From positions 1-64,000 of the forward strand of contig CALABS010000019.1 of the NCBI GenBank assembly GCA_937887565.1: a stretch of 64,000 nucleotides of DNA, written 5' to 3'. The stretch is from an uncultured Rhodospirillaceae bacterium. GTDB lineage: Bacteria > Pseudomonadota > Alphaproteobacteria > Rhodospirillales > Magnetospirillaceae. How positions within the stretch are numbered: position 1 is the stretch's first letter; each line of letters begins with the position of its first letter. The notes under the pieces were generated by a model. That model searched no databases and was not told the DNA's origin. It worked only from the letters and a program-made list of their open reading frames with translations. Positions 17,043 through 26,107 of the stretch are shown in pieces. The translations under genes and the position numbers were made by a program.

Positions 17043-17783
17043 ATGACTGACCTGACCGGCAAGCACGCCCTGGTGACCGGAGCCTCGCGCGGCATCGGCG
17101 CCGCCATCGCCCTGGCCCTCGCGGACAAGGGCGCGGACGTGGCCATCACCTACCAGAACTCAGGCGAACAGGCCGCCGCGCTTGTCCTCGCCATCGAATC
17201 GCGGGGCCGGCGCGGTTTCGCCATCCGGGCCGACAGCGCCGACGCGGCGGCGGTGAAGCGCTCGGTCGACGAGGCCGCCGCGGCGCTGGGCGGCCTCGAC
17301 ATCCTGGTGAACAACGCCGGCATCGCCCGCGGCGGCCCGCTGGCGGAGATGAGCCTGGCCGACATCGATGCGGTGCTCGACGTCAATGTGCGCGGCGTCG
17401 TGCTCGCCTCCCAGGCCGCCATCCCGCACCTGGCGGACGGCGGCCGCATCGTCTCCATCGGCTCGTGCCTGGCCGAGCGCGTCGCCTTCCCCGGCCTGAC
17501 GGTCTATTCGATGTCGAAGTCCGCGCTGCTCGCCCTCACGCGCGGGCTGGCGCGTGAACTCGGCCCCCGCGGCATCACCGTCAACCTCGTCCACCCAGGA
17601 CCGACCGACACCGACATGAATCCCGCCCAGAGCGAGCGGGCGGACGCGCAGCGGGGCCTGACCGCGCTCGGCCGCTACGGCACGCCCGAAGACGTCGCCG
17701 CCGCGGTCGTCTTCCTGGCCGGCCCCGCCGCCCGGCAGATCACCGGAACCGGCATCACGGTCGACGGCGGAACGAACGCCTGA
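17043..17783 (+). CDS. SDR-family NAD(P)-dependent oxidoreductase
   Basis: 246 aa from ATG 17043, preceded by GAGAAGACG. Classical SDR motifs are present: cofactor-binding TGASRGIG (residues 12-19), NNAG, the Ser (SIGSCLAERV) and the YSMSK catalytic Tyr-Lys pair, then HPGPTDTDMNP. The 3-oxoacyl-ACP reductase-like type often reduces small carbonyl compounds. It is controlled by the divergent TetR gene in the usual arrangement. The substrate is unknown. Confidence 0.9.
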   Translation: MTDLTGKHALVTGASRGIGAAIALALADKGADVAITYQNSGEQAAALVLAIESRGRRGFAIRADSADAAAVKRSVDEAAAALGGLDILVNNAGIARGGPLAEMSLADIDAVLDVNVRGVVLASQAAIPHLADGGRIVSIGSCLAERVAFPGLTVYSMSKSALLALTRGLARELGPRGITVNLVHPGPTDTDMNPAQSERADAQRGLTALGRYGTPEDVAAAVVFLAGPAARQITGTGITVDGGTNA

Positions 17784-18738
17784 ACGATCGCCTACGGCCG
17801 GCTTGTTTCCAGGGCGACGCCGACATGCCGGTCGCTGCGGATGAACGTCTGTTGTGACCCGGTTACCGGCTCCGCCTGCCAGCCTGAAGCGATGCCATCG
17901 TTGGGCGGCTGTGCGGGCAAGCCCGCCCACCGGGCTCTCGTGAACCGAGCCACCTGCGGTGTCTCTGCCCTGCGGGCTTCGATCCCTTCCGCGGCCGCCG
18001 TCTCGGTGGGAGCGAATACGAGAGGCCGGTGTGTCCTTCACATTGGTGCAAGGGCAATCCATCGGGAGGGTGGAGCTTACGCCATCATTCCGCCGGATCG
18101 CTGACGCCCCCGGCAGCCTCGAAGGCCTGCCGGGGGCTGCCCGACACGTAGCCTCGCGACCGACTCTTTGCCGCTCTCGAAGCGGCGCACCATCAACACG
18201 GACAAGGCGGCCTTCTCGGCACGCATCCCTGGGGTCATCGAAACCGGCTCCGGAAGGGCCGGCACCGGTTGGGGGGCACGCCACGTCCCTATCGCTCCTT
18301 CGAGGCGCAACGCTGTCATGGTCGGTCGATCAGCTCACGCCCCTTCTGCCGGTGTGATCGCTGTCGTGCGCTGATGGTGGGGTGCATGGGAGCCCGCAGC
18401 ACAATCGTCCCCTTCCGGGTCGAATCCGCTGAGCCATCCGGCGTTCCCAGCGGTCTGGAGTCCGGTACGACCGGCGCGGCTTTGTCTGCTGGCGACTCTG
18501 GCGCCGGGAAGGCTGCCCCGGCAGCCCGACCTCGATCCCGCAACCGGCGAACGCCAACCGTCTTCCCCGCCGTGCTCGGCCAAGGCCGGCGCGCGGCTTC
18601 CTCGCGAGGCAAGACGCCCGGCTCCCGCCGGTCCTCCGCTGCGCTGCGGCCCTCTGGGTGCGGGCCGGTCGCCCGGCGCCCTTTGATCGCCATCAAGGCC
18701 GCGATGGTCGCGACCGCACCCCGTCAAGGAGACGACAG
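17784..18738 (+). other. Non-coding stretch ending in leader copy B (before DUF736)
   Basis: About 955 bp without a convincing gene: reading frames here lack family resemblance, good starts and consistent codon bias. The last ~180 bp (18,560-18,738) repeats blocks of the leader before the DUF2493 gene, including a 21-nt identical block starting at 18,631 and GATCGCCATCAAGGCCGCGA. The earlier part may be decayed DNA left by insertion of the TetR/SDR cargo. Confidence 0.5.
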
Positions 18739-19035
18739 ATGGCCCAGATCGGCAGCTTCACCCGCAGCGACGACGGTTCCTTCACCGGCACGATCAAGAC
18801 CCTCACCCTCACCATCAAGGCCCGCTTCGTTCCCATGGAGAAGGAGCACGACAAGTCCCCCGACCTGCGCGCCCTGTGCGGACCAATCGAGATCGGCGCC
18901 GGCTGGCGGAAGGCCGCCAAGGACACTGGCCGGTCCTACCACTCGGTCAAGCTCGACGATCCCAGCTTTCCGGCCCCGATCTACGCCAGCCTGGTCGAAG
19001 CTGATGGCGGTTACGCGCTGATCTGGTCCCGCTGA
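18739..19035 (+). CDS. DUF736 domain protein
   Basis: 98 aa; ATG 18739 with AAGGAGAC 7 nt upstream. The protein starts MAQIGSFTRSDDGSFTGTIK and continues through TLTIKARFVPMEK, SPDLRALCG and AGWRKAAKDTGRSYHSVKLDDPSFPAPIYASL, a full-length match to the DUF736 family. DUF736 proteins are small beta-rich proteins found almost only on alphaproteobacterial plasmids and ICEs, next to replication or transfer genes. Function is unknown. Confidence 0.9.
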   Translation: MAQIGSFTRSDDGSFTGTIKTLTLTIKARFVPMEKEHDKSPDLRALCGPIEIGAGWRKAAKDTGRSYHSVKLDDPSFPAPIYASLVEADGGYALIWSR

Positions 19036-19339
19036 GGCCACACGCCGGTTGCAGCGCTCCGTCCGGGAGGCTGCAACCGGCAGGTCTGTCCGCCCGGTCC
19101 ATCACGGCGGCGGCGGTCCGACCTGCGGTGTCCCCGTTTTCCCGAACGTTCTATCTGCCTTTTCAGACCTCCCAGCCTACCATGCCGGATCGCCCCGCAT
19201 CGAGGACGAGCGGTGCCCCCAAAATGCTGCGCATTTCGGCTCCCCCGCCCGCCGGCCGGCCGGTCGCCTGCGGCGATCCTCGACTCGGACCGCTCCGGCA
19301 CCGTGCGAGCCCTCCTGTCTTCAAACACAGGAGGGACCG
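19036..19339 (+). other. Intergenic leader with a perfect hairpin
   Basis: No gene seen. It contains AAATGC-TGC-GCATTT at 19,222-19,236, a perfect 6-bp stem with a 3-nt loop inside CCCCCAAAATGCTGCGCATT, followed by a very GC-rich segment and a strong Shine-Dalgarno for the next small gene. The hairpin could be regulatory; unproven. Confidence 0.4.
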
Positions 19340-19513
19340 ATGCTCACCATCGACCGGCAAATCCAGGAACTCCGCGTGGAACTGGCTGCGTGCTTCCTGA
19401 CCCGTCGCGAGCGTGTCCAGGCCCGGCAGGAGTTGGACACCCTCCTCACCCGGCAAGCGGACCGGGAAGGCGCTTTCGAGACCCTGGTCGCCGACGACCC
19501 GGCGCCCGATTGA
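19340..19513 (+). CDS. Small conserved-looking protein, 57 aa
   Basis: ATG 19340 is preceded by ACAGGAGGGACCG, an excellent ribosome-binding site. The product MLTIDRQIQELRVELAACFL continues with a strongly helical, charged sequence (TRRERVQARQELDTLLTRQA), probably an alpha-helical hairpin or coiled coil. No domain recognised. It follows the DUF736 gene in the element backbone; the role is unknown. Confidence 0.6.
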   Translation: MLTIDRQIQELRVELAACFLTRRERVQARQELDTLLTRQADREGAFETLVADDPAPD

Positions 19514-19626
19514 GGCGCCGCTTTCCCTGCGCCGACCTGTCGCCCGAGGAGAACCGGTGGGCGGCGGCGGTCGCGAGCCATGTGCCGCCGCTGCGGCGCT
19601 GCCCCCCCGGCTCAACGGCACCGCCG

Positions 19627-20963
19627 TCAGCCGGCGATGGTGTCGAACAGCAGCTTCAGGTTCAGCCCGACGATCAGGGCGGTGGCCGCCCAGCCGAGGA
19701 CGCTCTGCCAGCGCGGCGCCGCCAGGATACCGAGCCGGGAACGGTCGGTGGCGAACAGCATCAGCGGGATGACGGCGAACGGCAGTTGCAGCGACAGCGT
19801 GACCTGGGACAGGATCAGCAACTGCGCCGTCCCGCTCTCGCCGTACTGCCAGGTGACCAGCACCGCCGGGACGATGGCGATGAGCCGGGTCACCAGCCGG
19901 CGCAGCACCGGCGGCATGCGGAAGCGCAGGAAGCCCTCCATCACCACCTGCCCCGACAGCGTCGCCGTCACCGTCGCGGTCAGCCCGCAGGCGAGCAGCG
20001 CCACGGCGAACAGCGTCGCCGCCGCCCCGGCGCCGACCATCGGGGCGAGCAGCCGGTGGGCCTCCTGTATCTCGGCGATACCGGTCTGCCCGGCGGCGTG
20101 GAACACCGCCGCCGCCAGGATCAGGATGGCGGAGTTGATGACCAGCGCGAGCGACAGGGCGACCGTGGAATCGATGGTGGCGAAGCGGATGGCCTCCCGC
20201 CGCCCCTGTTCGTCCGGCCGGTATGCCCGCGACTGCACCGTCGCCGTGTGCAGGTAGAGATTGTGCGGCATGACGGTGGCGCCGAGGATGCCGATGGCCA
20301 GATACAACTGGGTCGGGTCGCTCAGCAGAGCGGCCGACGGCGTATAGCCGGCGAGCACGGCCGCCCAGTCCGGGTTGGCCAGCACGATCTCGACGAGGAA
20401 GCAGCCGGCGATGAGGGCGATCATGGCGATGATGAACGCTTCGAGCCAGCGCATGCCGCGGTGCTGGAGCCAGAGGACGAGCAGCGCGTCGAGCGCCGTC
20501 AGCACGACGCCGGCCAGCAGCGGGATGCCGAACAGCAGCTTCAGCGCGATGGCGGTGCCGATGAGTTCGGCCAGGTCGGTGGCGCAGATGGCGACCTCGG
20601 CCAGCGCCCACAGGCCCCAGGCGACCGGGCGCGGGAAGCGGTCGCGGCACAGTTGGGCGAGATCCCGTCCGGTGGCGATGCCCACCCGCGCGCACAGGGC
20701 CTGCAGCAGCATCGCCATCAGCGAGGAGAGCAGCGCCACCGACAGCAGCGTGTAGCCGTACGCCGATCCCCGGCCAGCGACGTCGCCCAGTTGCCCGGGT
20801 CCATATAGCCGACGGCCACGAGGTAGCCGGGACCGACGAACGCGAACAGGCGCCGCCCCGCGCTGGCCGCGGCGGGGATGCGGACGCTGCGGTGGACCTC
20901 CTGCAGGCTGGGCGGCACGATCGACGGCGCGTCCGTGAAGGGCTCGCTGGTCCGGTGAAGCAT
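19627..20963 (-). pseudogene. mntH: NRAMP-family Mn2+/divalent metal transporter, frameshifted
   Basis: The start is ATG 20963 (MLHRTSEPFTDAPSIVPPSL). The N-terminal 64 residues include FVGPGYLVAVGYMDPGNWAT, the metal-binding DPGN motif of TM1. The frame is lost after SLAG, at the C4 run 20,768-20,771 (GGGG on the coding strand), where one G appears to be missing. Homology resumes one frame over with GSAYGYTLLSVALLSSLMAM and continues through the TM6 motif ATVMPHNLYLHT to a normal C-terminus at 19,627. Repairing one base gives a full-length transporter of about 446 aa. It may be a real inactivating mutation or a homopolymer sequencing error. It is divergent from mntR. Confidence 0.85.
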
Positions 20964-21044
20964 CCGTCTCCCACCCCTGGCACGAGGACGCCGCATCGCG
21001 ACCGGTCCCGCACCGGCCCGGCAATTGTGCCCGATGCCATAACA

Positions 21045-21060
21045 TGTAGCCTCGGCTATA
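21045..21060. promoter_or_regulatory. MntR operator candidate between mntH and mntR
   Basis: TGTAGCCTCGGCTATA is an imperfect palindrome (TAGCC-TC-GGCTA core) in the divergent region, 82 nt from the mntH start and 104 nt from mntR. MntR-family repressors bind such dyads; binding here is inference. Confidence 0.4.
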
Positions 21061-21163
21061 ATTCGCAACCGCCGCCCGGAGCTTCTTTCGGGGGAGGCCG
21101 AAGCGCCGCTGCCGCGCTTTTGGACGGTGTGGCACACTGCGCGGGCGACGGGAGGATGGGGCG

Positions 21164-21622
21164 GTGAACGCACAGAAGACGCGCGGGCAACCGGTGTCGC
21201 TGCCGGACGCGGAGCGGCAGGCGGCGAACTTCCGGCGGGTCCGGGAGGCTCACCAGACCGAGGTAGCCGAGGACTACGTCGAACTCATCGCCGGCCTGAT
21301 CGACACCGCCGGCGAGGCGCGCGCCGCCGACATCGCCCGGCGTCTCGGCGTCGCCCACCCGACCGTGGTCAAGACGATCGCCCGCCTGCAACGGGACGGG
21401 CTGGTCGAGAGCCAGCCGTACCGCTCCATCTTCCTCACCGGGGCCGGGCGTGCGATGGCCGAGCGGTCCCGCCGGCGGCATGCCATCGTCGCCGGCTTCC
21501 TGAAGGCGATCGGGGTGAGCGACGAGACGGCGGAGCGCGACGCCGAAGGCGTCGAGCACCACGTGAGCGACGAGACCCTCGCGGCGTTCGAGCGCATCAT
21601 CAAGGCCAACATGCCGGAATGA
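21164..21622 (+). CDS. mntR: Manganese-responsive DtxR-family repressor MntR
   Basis: 152 aa; GTG 21164 with GGGAGGATGG upstream. The winged HTH shows ADIARRLGVAHPTVVKTIARLQRDGLV (about residues 58-84), followed by the metal-binding dimerisation region with RHAIVAGFLKAIGV and EGVEHHVSDETLAAFERI. The N-terminal extension and AHQTEVAEDYVELI match proteobacterial MntR. It would repress the divergent mntH when Mn2+ is plentiful. The gene is intact although its target carries a frameshift. Confidence 0.9.
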   Translation: MNAQKTRGQPVSLPDAERQAANFRRVREAHQTEVAEDYVELIAGLIDTAGEARAADIARRLGVAHPTVVKTIARLQRDGLVESQPYRSIFLTGAGRAMAERSRRRHAIVAGFLKAIGVSDETAERDAEGVEHHVSDETLAAFERIIKANMPE

Positions 21623-21704
21623 GCCGATCGGGCCGCCCCCACCCGCCATCGGGCTGCCAGCAACGGCGATCACGACCGCCGCCAGGCCTCCCTTCGGTGT
21701 CCGG

Positions 21705-21917
21705 CTATGCCGCCGGTTCCAGCAGCGTGGACGGCGGGACACCCAGCGCGTCGGCCAATTCCTTCAGCACCGTGATGGTCGGGTTGCGGGCGCCGCGCTC
21801 GATGCCGCTGATATAGGTGCGGTGCAGCCCCGACTCGAAGGCAAGCTCCTCCTGCGACCAGCCGCGCGTGCGCCTGATCCGCTGAACGTTGAGCCCGACC
21901 TGCTTGCGGATATCCAT
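21705..21917 (-). CDS. Small XRE-family HTH regulator
   Basis: 70 aa, just a Cro/C1-type HTH: MDIRKQVGLNVQRIRRTRGW, then SQEELAFESGLHRTYISGIE and RGARNPTITVLKELADALGV. It has no effector domain. Divergent from the next XRE gene; a short dyad GTCTACAGAC lies at 21,948-21,957 between them and could be an operator. Confidence 0.85.
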   Translation of the reverse strand: MDIRKQVGLNVQRIRRTRGWSQEELAFESGLHRTYISGIERGARNPTITVLKELADALGVPPSTLLEPAA

Positions 21918-22072
21918 CCGGGCAGCTAGCCCGCGTGTAGCCTATTGGTCTACAGACTATGAGTAACATTTTCTTGAGAGCATGCGCGCTACGGTCCATG
22001 CTGCACAGCCGGCACGCGAGAAAAGGCATGGTCGTATCCCGCAGCCGAACGGGCGATGCAGGAGGAGGCTTC

Positions 22073-22546
22073 GTGGACGTCGCATCAGAGGCGAGACACA
22101 AAGGGCGCGGTCGCAGGCCAAAGGCCGGGACCGGCCTGGACACGGTAGACACGCACGTGGGTGGGCGGTTGCGGCTGCGCCGCACGCTGCTCGGCCTGTC
22201 GCAGACCGAGTTGGGCAGGCGGGTCGGCCTGACGTTCCAACAGATCCAGAAGTACGAGCACGGCACCAACGGCATCGCCGCGTCGCGGCTCTGGCAGTTG
22301 GCGGAGGTGCTCGACGTGCCGGTCAGCTTCTTCTTCGATGACATGCCGGACGCGGCGCCCCGTGCCTCCGAGCCGTTCGATCCTGAAACGCTGCTGCTGG
22401 GGCGGCGGGAAACGCTGGAATTGGCGAGATGCTACTACCGGATCAGGAATCCATACATGCGCCGACGGGTGTTCGATCTGGTCAAGGCGACGGTGGGCGC
22501 CTTGGAGTACGCGGTGGCACCTCCGCAGGCTTCAGATCAGCCTTGA
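22073..22546 (+). CDS. XRE-family HTH regulator
   Basis: 157 aa from GTG 22073, chosen because GGAGGAGG sits 4 nt upstream; longer in-frame starts lack such a site. The HTH is GGRLRLRRTLLGLSQTELGRRVGLTFQQIQKYEHGTNGIAASRLWQLAEVLDVPVSFFF (about residues 28-86). This is the form seen in many alphaproteobacterial regulators. The C-terminal ~65 residues are helical (LLLGRRETLELARCYYRIRN) as in the family. The 3' end overlaps the oppositely oriented next gene by 65 nt. Target unknown. Confidence 0.85.
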   Translation: MDVASEARHKGRGRRPKAGTGLDTVDTHVGGRLRLRRTLLGLSQTELGRRVGLTFQQIQKYEHGTNGIAASRLWQLAEVLDVPVSFFFDDMPDAAPRASEPFDPETLLLGRRETLELARCYYRIRNPYMRRRVFDLVKATVGALEYAVAPPQASDQP

Positions 22547-22787
22547 AACGCATGCCTGGCCCCTTGCCCCCATCGGCGGCAACAAACTCGATCCCAGCCG
22601 CATCAAAGGCCCGGATGAGGGCTTCAATGGTAAGGGTATTCGCTTTGACATACCCGTTCATCGACTCCAGCCGCTTGACAGTCGGTTCGGACACTTTGGA
22701 TGCGTTCGCTACATCCTTTTGTTCCCAACGCAGGCTGGCCCGTGCCGCTCTGAGTTGTTCGCCCGTAAGTGAGGTCGTAGCCGCCAA
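22482..22787 (-). CDS. XRE-family HTH protein
   Basis: 101 aa; ATG 22787. HTH: LTGEQLRAARASLRWEQKDVANASKVSEPTVKRLESMNGYV, then TIEALIRAFDAAGIEFVAADGGKGPGMRFK, the standard layout of small plasmid/phage XRE repressors that end in GxEF. The 3' end runs antisense into the previous gene. Divergent from the 22,962 gene, whose promoter overlaps a dyad it may bind. Confidence 0.8.
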   Translation of the reverse strand: MAATTSLTGEQLRAARASLRWEQKDVANASKVSEPTVKRLESMNGYVKANTLTIEALIRAFDAAGIEFVAADGGKGPGMRFKADLKPAEVPPRTPRRPPSP

Positions 22788-22822
22788 TGATATCTCCCGA
22801 GTATAAAAATATCTCTAGCGTA

Positions 22823-22862
22823 TTGACTGTTGCCCAGAGACCATGTTATCTCTCAGGGATAA
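22823..22862 (+). promoter_or_regulatory. Sigma-70 promoter with overlapping operator
   Basis: TTGACT (22,823-22,828) and TTATCT (22,846-22,851) are spaced by 17 nt. The -10 lies inside the dyad TTATCTCTCAGGGATAA (22,846-22,862; 6 of 7 arm positions pair). This is the geometry of repression by the divergent XRE protein. Confidence 0.5.
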
Positions 22863-22961
22863 ACGACAACATGGCCCCACAGCAAGGGTTCGTGCTCGGC
22901 CGGCTGTGCTCAAGTTGGCCGCTGCACGGACGCTGACTGCGTTTATCAGAAGGAGCCAGAG

Positions 22962-23576
22962 GTGCCCTCAAAAGCGCAAGCACCAGGGAGGAAAGCGACC
23001 CGCCGCACTGGATTAGCTGCGGCTGCCCGCTTGCTGTCGGCCTCCCTATCGGATGGGCGGTCGGAGGACCCGCTCATCCTGCTCTGGCAGGATTGGCGGG
23101 AGACCTTCGCCTCCTCGCAGCGGCTGTGCCGCGAGGCCCAGCGCCTGGAACGGGAACTGGCCGGGAAGATCGGCTTTCCCCGTGTCGAAATCCCTCTCGA
23201 CGATCCGGGGCGCCCTTCGGCTGTTGCCACGGACGCCCGCCAGATCGACCGGGTTCTGGGGACAGCACCGGCCACCCTCTCCCTGCGCCGACGGCTGAAG
23301 CGTGACCTTGCCGCCGCGCAGGCGCGCTGGGACGCCGAGGCGGCGGCAGTCGGCCTCACCAGCGCCGTGGAGCGGGAGGCCGCCGCGGACCGGCGGGTGG
23401 ACAAACTGCTCAAGACCGCGTCCCGCACGCCCGCACGGTCGATCCCCGGCGTCATCGCCAAGCTCGCCATCGCCACCGAATGGAGCGAGTTGGAGCCGGA
23501 CGCCGACGGCTATCCCTGGGATTTCATCCGCGGCGTTCTCGCCGATCTGACCGCGCTGACCGCAAAGGAAGCGTAG
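22962..23576 (+). CDS. Hypothetical helical protein
   Basis: 204 aa; GTG 22962 with AAGGAG 7 nt upstream. The N-terminus is basic (RKATRRTGLAAAARLLSASL). The middle is charged and helical (ETFASSQRLCREAQRLEREL; LRRRLKRDLAAAQARWDAEA), probably a coiled coil. The C-terminus has SIPGVIAKLAIATEWSELEPDADGYPWDFI, a motif seen in uncharacterised proteins of Azospirillum and Methylobacterium type genomes. No enzyme motif. Its promoter appears to be under XRE control. Confidence 0.7.
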   Translation: MPSKAQAPGRKATRRTGLAAAARLLSASLSDGRSEDPLILLWQDWRETFASSQRLCREAQRLERELAGKIGFPRVEIPLDDPGRPSAVATDARQIDRVLGTAPATLSLRRRLKRDLAAAQARWDAEAAAVGLTSAVEREAAADRRVDKLLKTASRTPARSIPGVIAKLAIATEWSELEPDADGYPWDFIRGVLADLTALTAKEA

Positions 23577-23654
23577 CGTGGTTCGTGCCCCTTCCCCGCC
23601 TTCGATAAGTGATCGTCAAAAGAAAATCGGATAAGGTCCGCAACCATAGGAACC

Positions 23655-25616
23655 ATGTTCGGGCGCGCGAGTCGGGATCATTTGACGGCCACCATACGAA
23701 GCCTCGTTGCCGCGCTGGTCGGATCGGCGGTCGCCGTCACCATCATCGCCGTGAGCGCCACCACCATCGTCGATCATCGGACCACTCGCGTGCATGCGGA
23801 GCGGGAGCTGGATCAGCGCACCCTCCTGGTGGCCGAGCACGTCCGGGCGGTGATCCAGACCGACGTCATGCTGCTCGGGCGGGTTGCCGACCATTTCGCC
23901 GGCCGGCCGCTGCCGGCCCCCGAGGCGGCGGGCGCCGACCGGGAGACGTTGCGGGCGATGCTCCGGGACGCCGACGGCATCGATTCCCTGTGGGTGTACG
24001 ACGAGCGCGGCGATGCCGTCCTCTCCACTGCCGAGGAGAGGCTGGGCCGCTTCAGCGTGGCGGACCGGGAGTATTTCCAGGCGGCCAGGGCCGGCGAGCG
24101 GCTGTTCGTCAGCCCGCTCATCTGGGGACGGGTGACCGGGGGATTCTTCTTCGTCGTGGCCAGGCGCCTGGAGGACCCCGCCGGGGCCTTCCGCGGCATC
24201 GTGGTGGCCGGGGTGCCGGCCGGCCGGTTCGCCGACTTCTACCGCCGCATCGCCGGCGACGAGAACGCCTCGATCGCCATCCGGAAGCTGAACGGCGATG
24301 TCGTCGTGCGCGCCCCGCTGCCCACCGCCGAGCCCGCCAAGGGCTGGCCGACGGAGTCCTACATCCAGGAGCGCTTGACGGAGGAGGCCGGGGTCTATGA
24401 ACGCTCCTCGACCATCGACGGGGTCGCGCGCCTGTACGCCTTCCGCCGCCTCGACCCGGAGGGGCTGGTGGTGATCGCCGGCCGGCCGCTGGACGCGCTG
24501 TTCGCCCCCTGGTGGTCGCGGACCCTGCTGGTCTGGGGGGTGGGCGGCGGCGGCGTGGCGCTCAGCCTGGCGCTCAGCGTCCTCGTCCTGCGCGCCGCGC
24601 GCCGCGAGGCCGCCGCCCTGCGCGACGCGCTGCGGGCCGTGCGGGAAAGCGAGGAGCGCTTCGACATGGCGGTGGCCGCCACGGCGGACGGTATCTGGGA
24701 CTGGGACCTTCGCACCAACAAGGTCCGCCGGACGGCCAGGATGAAGGCGCTGTACGGTCTGGCCGACCACGAGATGGGCGACGACTCGCGGGAGTTCTGG
24801 GACCTTCTGCACCCGGACGACGCCCCGCACCTCCGGGCCGCCGTGCAGGCGCACCTGGAGCGCCGGGCCGAGCAGGTCGAGACCGAATGCCGCGTGCGCC
24901 ACACGGACGGCTCCTGGCGCTGGCTGTTCATCCGCGGCCGGGCACAGTTCGATGCCGATGGCGAGCCGCTGCGCATGGTCGGCATGATGACCGACGTGAC
25001 CGACCGCCGGGAGCGCGAATTGCAGGTGCAGGCTGCCCACCGGGCAGCCGAGGCGGAGAAGGACCGCGCCCGGCACGCCGCCAACCACGATCCGCTGACC
25101 GGGCTGCCGAACCGCGCCTACCTGACCGAGCGCCTGATGGCTTTGACCGGGGCCGCGGCGCCGGACGGCGTCCGGCAGGCGGTGATGCTCCTCGACCTCG
25201 ACGACTTCAAGGCGGTGAACGACACGCTGGGGCACCCGGCCGGCGACGAGCTGCTGCGGATCGTCGCCGCCCGGCTCCGGAGCTGCCTGCGCGACGGTGA
25301 TTTCGTGGCGCGGCTCGGCGGCGACGAGTTCGCCGTGCTGGTTCCGTCGGCCTGCGGGACGGCGTGTGGCACGCTGGCGCTGGCCGAGCGCATCGTCGCC
25401 ACGGTGGGGCAGGATGCGGTCATCGCCGGCCGGCCGGTGCGGGTCGGCTGCTCGGCCGGCGTGTCGGTGTGGACAGCGGCCGAGCTGGAGCCGGAGGAAG
25501 CGATCCGGCAAGCGGACGTCGCGCTGTACGAGGCGAAGCGCACCGGCAAGAACCGGGTGGTGCTCCAGGGATGCGGGGACGGACCGTCTTCCGGCCGCTG
25601 CAACGGAACGGCCTGA
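23655..25616 (+). CDS. Membrane-bound diguanylate cyclase (Cache-like sensor, PAS, GGDEF)
   Basis: 653 aa. TM1 is at about residues 15-37 (IRSLVAALVGSAVAVTIIAV). A periplasmic dCache-like sensor domain at 40-280 contains GRFSVADREYFQAARAGERL and VSPLIWGRVTGGFFFVVARR. TM2 is at about 288-310. A PAS_3 domain spans about 330-445 (GIWDWDLRTNKVRRTARMKA; HPDDAPHLRAAVQAHLE). The GGDEF domain (480-635) starts HDPLTGLPNRAYL, with intact GGDEF at 555-559 and an I-site RDGD five residues before it, so c-di-GMP synthesis with product inhibition is expected. The ligand sensed is unknown. Confidence 0.9.
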   Translation: MFGRASRDHLTATIRSLVAALVGSAVAVTIIAVSATTIVDHRTTRVHAERELDQRTLLVAEHVRAVIQTDVMLLGRVADHFAGRPLPAPEAAGADRETLRAMLRDADGIDSLWVYDERGDAVLSTAEERLGRFSVADREYFQAARAGERLFVSPLIWGRVTGGFFFVVARRLEDPAGAFRGIVVAGVPAGRFADFYRRIAGDENASIAIRKLNGDVVVRAPLPTAEPAKGWPTESYIQERLTEEAGVYERSSTIDGVARLYAFRRLDPEGLVVIAGRPLDALFAPWWSRTLLVWGVGGGGVALSLALSVLVLRAARREAAALRDALRAVRESEERFDMAVAATADGIWDWDLRTNKVRRTARMKALYGLADHEMGDDSREFWDLLHPDDAPHLRAAVQAHLERRAEQVETECRVRHTDGSWRWLFIRGRAQFDADGEPLRMVGMMTDVTDRRERELQVQAAHRAAEAEKDRARHAANHDPLTGLPNRAYLTERLMALTGAAAPDGVRQAVMLLDLDDFKAVNDTLGHPAGDELLRIVAARLRSCLRDGDFVARLGGDEFAVLVPSACGTACGTLALAERIVATVGQDAVIAGRPVRVGCSAGVSVWTAAELEPEEAIRQADVALYEAKRTGKNRVVLQGCGDGPSSGRCNGTA

Positions 25617-25629
25617 ACGGCGGCGCCCG

Positions 25630-26034
25630 TCAATCCCCCTTGTGCAGTCGCCGGCTGGCTCGGCCGAGGCCCCGCGCCTTGGCGAGCGCGGAGCGGGTGG
25701 CGGCATAGTTCGGGGCGGTCATCGGGTAGGTGTCCGGCAGGTTCCAGCGCGCCCGGTACTCCTCCGGCGTCATGCCGTGGACGGTCCGCAGGTAGCGCTT
25801 CAGCATCTTCAGCTTCCGGCCGTCCTCCAGGCAGACGATATGGTCGGGCGTCACCGAGCGGCGGATCGGCACCGCCGGCGTCCGGTCGGCGTGCGGCGGT
25901 TCCGCAGGCGTGCCGAGGGTTTCCAGGCCCCGGCGCACGGTGGCGATTAGGATCGCCACCTCCTCCACACCGACGCGGTGGTGTCGGACGTAGGCGGCCA
26001 CGATCCTGGCGGTCTGCGTGATCGTATCGGTCAT
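25630..26034 (-). CDS. MucR/Ros-family zinc-finger regulator
   Basis: 134 aa from ATG 26034. The C-terminal part is a typical MucR domain: SVTPDHIVCLEDGRKLKMLK, RYLRTVHGMTPEEYRARWNL, PDTYPMTAPNYAATRSALAK. The zinc-finger region has Cys in CLED, with Asp where Ros-type fingers have a second Cys, as in several MucR homologues. The family binds AT-rich DNA and controls exopolysaccharide, motility and cell-cycle genes in alphaproteobacteria, which fits the adjacent c-di-GMP and receiver genes. Confidence 0.9.
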   Translation of the reverse strand: MTDTITQTARIVAAYVRHHRVGVEEVAILIATVRRGLETLGTPAEPPHADRTPAVPIRRSVTPDHIVCLEDGRKLKMLKRYLRTVHGMTPEEYRARWNLPDTYPMTAPNYAATRSALAKARGLGRASRRLHKGD

Positions 26035-26107
26035 GACTCGGAACACTCCGCGTTGGTGTCGGACGGAACGGTATGGGCCGGTTCTGACGGCGGGAAATTT
26101 CTCACGC

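Noticed and set aside
17841..18357. Several 60-130-aa frames in the 17.8-18.7 kb gap
   Set aside because: No family match, no convincing ribosome-binding sites, and mutually overlapping on both strands.
23616..25706. 696-aa minus-strand frame across the diguanylate cyclase
   Set aside because: Antisense shadow of a clear sensor-PAS-GGDEF protein.
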